6,389 nt of DNA from Deltaproteobacteria bacterium (GTDB taxonomy: Bacteria; Desulfobacterota; Desulfobacteria; Desulfobacterales; SG8-13). The notes under the pieces were generated by a model that searched no databases, was not told where the DNA came from, and saw only the letters and a program-made list of their open reading frames with translations. The stretch covers positions 1 through 6,389 of the forward strand of contig DAOVBC010000142.1 in assembly GCA_030670715.1 (NCBI GenBank), read 5' to 3'. Within the stretch, counting starts at the first letter, position 1, and the number at the start of each line of letters is the position of its first letter. This document shows, one piece after another, positions 5,501-6,389 of the stretch. Position numbers and translations under genes: made by a program.

Positions 5501-6389
5501 TTTCATAGGCCGACTCTTCAAGGAAAGAACCGGTTCCGGCCGAACATGCCTCATTCATGGCATAATCCGAAGGAACCCCGTTTGTAATATAGGTGTATTT
5601 TGCATCCTGGCCGCCGATCTCAAAGATTGTGTCCACTTCAGGATCAAAATACACGGCGGCGGTGGCATGGGCGATGATTTCATTGATGATACCGTCGGTC
5701 AGCGCATGCAGACCGGCGATCTGGCGACCGGATCCGCACACACCGAGTCCTTCGACACTGATTTCTTGCGGGTTAACCACGGCACTCACCTGCCGGAGGA
5801 TCTGGCGGTAACAGCGCCGGGAAGCGCCCACCGGATCCCCGTTGGTGCGAAGATAAACCGAGGCCAGCATGGTATTGTCATTCTGGCGCATGAGAATCGC
5901 TTTGGTGGTGGTTGAACCGACGTCAAGTCCGATAATGCACGTATCACCGGGCCGGACGCTGCCCATTTCCATCGTCTTGAAAGCGACCTTTGCGCTGAAA
6001 TCGCCCAGCGCGGGCAGGGTGTCAAAAGAGGATGCATCGGAAGTAATCAGGCGGGAAAAATCCGGAAATGGTCGGGTATCGTGCTCAAGCGCCCAGAGGG
6101 CGGCACCCAAAGCCTCAAAATAAGGCGCTTCCGGGGGAACAATCAGTCCAGGGATTTCCTTCTGTAAATATTCGACCATCATCCGGTTACACGCTGTTCC
6201 GCCGGTGATCATGATATTTCGTCGCTCCACCTTTTTCAGAAGCTCCAGTATCTTGCTGGTCATCATTTTGCATAGTCCGGCAGTTACCTGAGACCGGGGG
6301 ATGCCTTTATTGGTTGCGTGGGTGCAGTCGGACTTGCAGAAAACCGAGCAGCGCCCGGACACGTGATGCGGTTTTTCGGTTGCGGTCCA
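2508..6389 (-). CDS. Fused acyl-CoA dehydratase activase-related protein (BadF/HgdC domains + DUF2229 + HgdB-like), 5'-truncated
   Basis: The frame is open from the right edge to TAG 2510-2508: 1293 codons present, N-terminus missing. A GTG at 6362 can be read as a start, but family-conserved sequence continues upstream to the edge, so it is not one. Numbering here is from that GTG. Residues 1-93 are the C-terminal part of a first ASKHA ATPase domain (GRCSVF, GGTACNR, PPEAPYFEALGAALWALE). Residues 142-403 are a complete second one: phosphate loop LDVGSTTTK (146-154), GLGVCGSGR, EIGGQDAKY (248-256), NEACSAGTGSF with Cys273, and NDQCAAF with Cys313. These two cysteines correspond to the pair that binds the bridging [4Fe-4S] cluster in HgdC-type activases. 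A Cys-rich linker follows (434, 441, 445, 463). Next is a DUF2229-like region from about 508 (TIGFNRSF, FCYPAELSHG). An HgdB-like region follows (GRPYNAF, FSCGPDSF, SCKECLP, GSGPCRFGQYS, GPFGCMPNR). Members of the separate-subunit families use ATP to inject low-potential electrons into 2-hydroxyacyl-CoA dehydratases or benzoyl-CoA reductases. The fused type probably does both steps in one cytoplasmic chain. Its substrate is unknown. The reading frame looks intact. Confidence 0.92.
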   Translation of the reverse strand, partial: WTATEKPHHVSGRCSVFCKSDCTHATNKGIPRSQVTAGLCKMMTSKILELLKKVERRNIMITGGTACNRMMVEYLQKEIPGLIVPPEAPYFEALGAALWALEHDTRPFPDFSRLITSDASSFDTLPALGDFSAKVAFKTMEMGSVRPGDTCIIGLDVGSTTTKAILMRQNDNTMLASVYLRTNGDPVGASRRCYRQILRQVSAVVNPQEISVEGLGVCGSGRQIAGLHALTDGIINEIIAHATAAVYFDPEVDTIFEIGGQDAKYTYITNGVPSDYAMNEACSAGTGSFLEESAYETLGVKMEDIADIALKGWKPPNFNDQCAAFISSDIKNAIHESVKHEDIVAGLVYSICMNYANRVKGNRPVGTKVFMQGGVCYNRAVPLAMAALVGKPIIVPPEPGLMGAFGVALEVKKRIENGLMQKQPFDLEALVSRDVIYRKTFTCRGGKENCDRRCEISVIELEGKKYSFGGACNRYYNLRRNVKYDIKRLDQVRIRQRLTFEKYAAAPARDRRRHRRGTIGFNRSFLINTYYPLFSTFFSELGHEPVIPQTYSQQGIDQKNAAFCYPAELSHGFFDALLKMEEPPRFIFLPHFKSIPAQNGESNAQLCPLVQGETFYLQTTFRDRLMELKAAGTQVFDPLIDLTKGLQSAGQPLVKIARRMGIGRREAEKAFEKTLLQQQSCQTEMYAIGEATLEKLAALPDQTGVVLFGRPYNAFVEEAHMGIPHKLASRGVLVLPFDFLPLNDTRTKRHMYWGMGQMILKAARFVKDHPQLFGVFITNFSCGPDSFILGYFRNIMGRKPSLTLELDSHTADAGIETRIEAFLDIVTAYRKLVADRLIIPRKNNFVPARTELENDVPMVITSSGEKLDMTDPRVTLLLPSMGRLATECMAAVFQGKGFNAKAYPPASEADLKTGRANTSCKECLPLQLTTGTLLNYIHNEKKADEVLIYFMATGSGPCRFGQYSIFMEDLIRRMEIPDVALFSLTSENAYAGLGTDFERRGWWAINISDVLEDIRSMLLANAVDVQAATAVFEAELQMILPELQQEEFARLESCLIRTAERFRRIPLKHPPEAVPTIFLAGEIFVRRDSLSRQYITEHLAEQGFATICSPVSEWLLYSDYLVMSGRADCGKPTLLDRLKFSLKNKFQVRYERRIKSILSRSGLVHAQPVDLDRIIRSASPHLSPDLSGEAILTIGSSLTEVVNFACGVIAIGPFGCMPNRISESILCEIMNRRDKLKADPDNKQLRVVLSDIEDLPFLAIESDGSPFPQIISAKLEAFCLRAKRLHERLYTMN

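Noticed and set aside
4848..5915. 355-codon plus-strand open frame antisense to the large gene
   Set aside because: It lies wholly inside the activase-like coding region. That region's minus-strand frame carries recognisable family motifs throughout. The plus frame shows no recognisable domain and is a codon-composition shadow.
6360..6362. GTG as the true start of the large gene
   Set aside because: The frame stays open to the window edge, and the residues around it belong to the middle of an ATPase domain, so the real start lies outside the window.
1..6389. A novel defence, toxin-antitoxin, CRISPR or mobile-gene system
   Set aside because: All substantial coding sequence is accounted for by a transporter, an activase-like protein and a lipoprotein. 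There are no spacer-repeat arrays, nucleases, integrases or transposases.

Overview
The window reads as a piece of an anaerobic Desulfobacterota-type (deltaproteobacterial) chromosome. Two things suggest this: a large fused acyl-CoA dehydratase/benzoyl-CoA reductase activase-like protein, typical of strict anaerobes, and intergenic spaces filled with palindromic and tandem short repeats of a style I associate with sulfate-reducing and syntrophic deltaproteobacteria. The taxonomic guess is inference; no rRNA or marker gene is present.

Layout, all genes on the minus strand, so read from right to left. (1) 6389-2508: a very large gene, cut at its 5' end by the window edge, for a multidomain protein. 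In order it has the C-terminal part of one BadF/HgdC-type ATPase domain, a second complete ATPase domain, a cysteine-rich linker, a DUF2229-type region and an HgdB-like C-terminal region. (2) 2507-2181: a 327-bp AT-rich spacer with an inverted-repeat element built from TGCCTAAAA units (about 2238-2428), a weak AT-rich stem-loop and a TATAAT box just before the next gene. (3) 2180-840: a UMF1/Atg22-type major facilitator transporter. (4) 839-151: a 689-bp gene-free spacer with at least three repeat structures: an imperfect inverted-repeat block (553-835) around a strong internal hairpin (627-705), a long quasi-palindrome (340-511), and AT-rich inverted repeats (186-239 and 239-287). (5) 150-1: the N-terminus of a lipoprotein with a clear lipobox, running off the left edge.

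The three genes point the same way but are separated by 327 and 689 bp of repeat-rich DNA, so they are probably not one tight operon. The activase-like protein is expected to work in the cytoplasm on ATP-driven low-potential electron transfer. The transporter sits in the inner membrane with unknown substrate, and the lipoprotein is exported. No functional link between the three can be shown from the sequence. I see no defence system, integrase, transposase, CRISPR array, tRNA or rRNA. The most unusual content is the repeat architecture of the spacers and the multi-cysteine layout of the fused activase.
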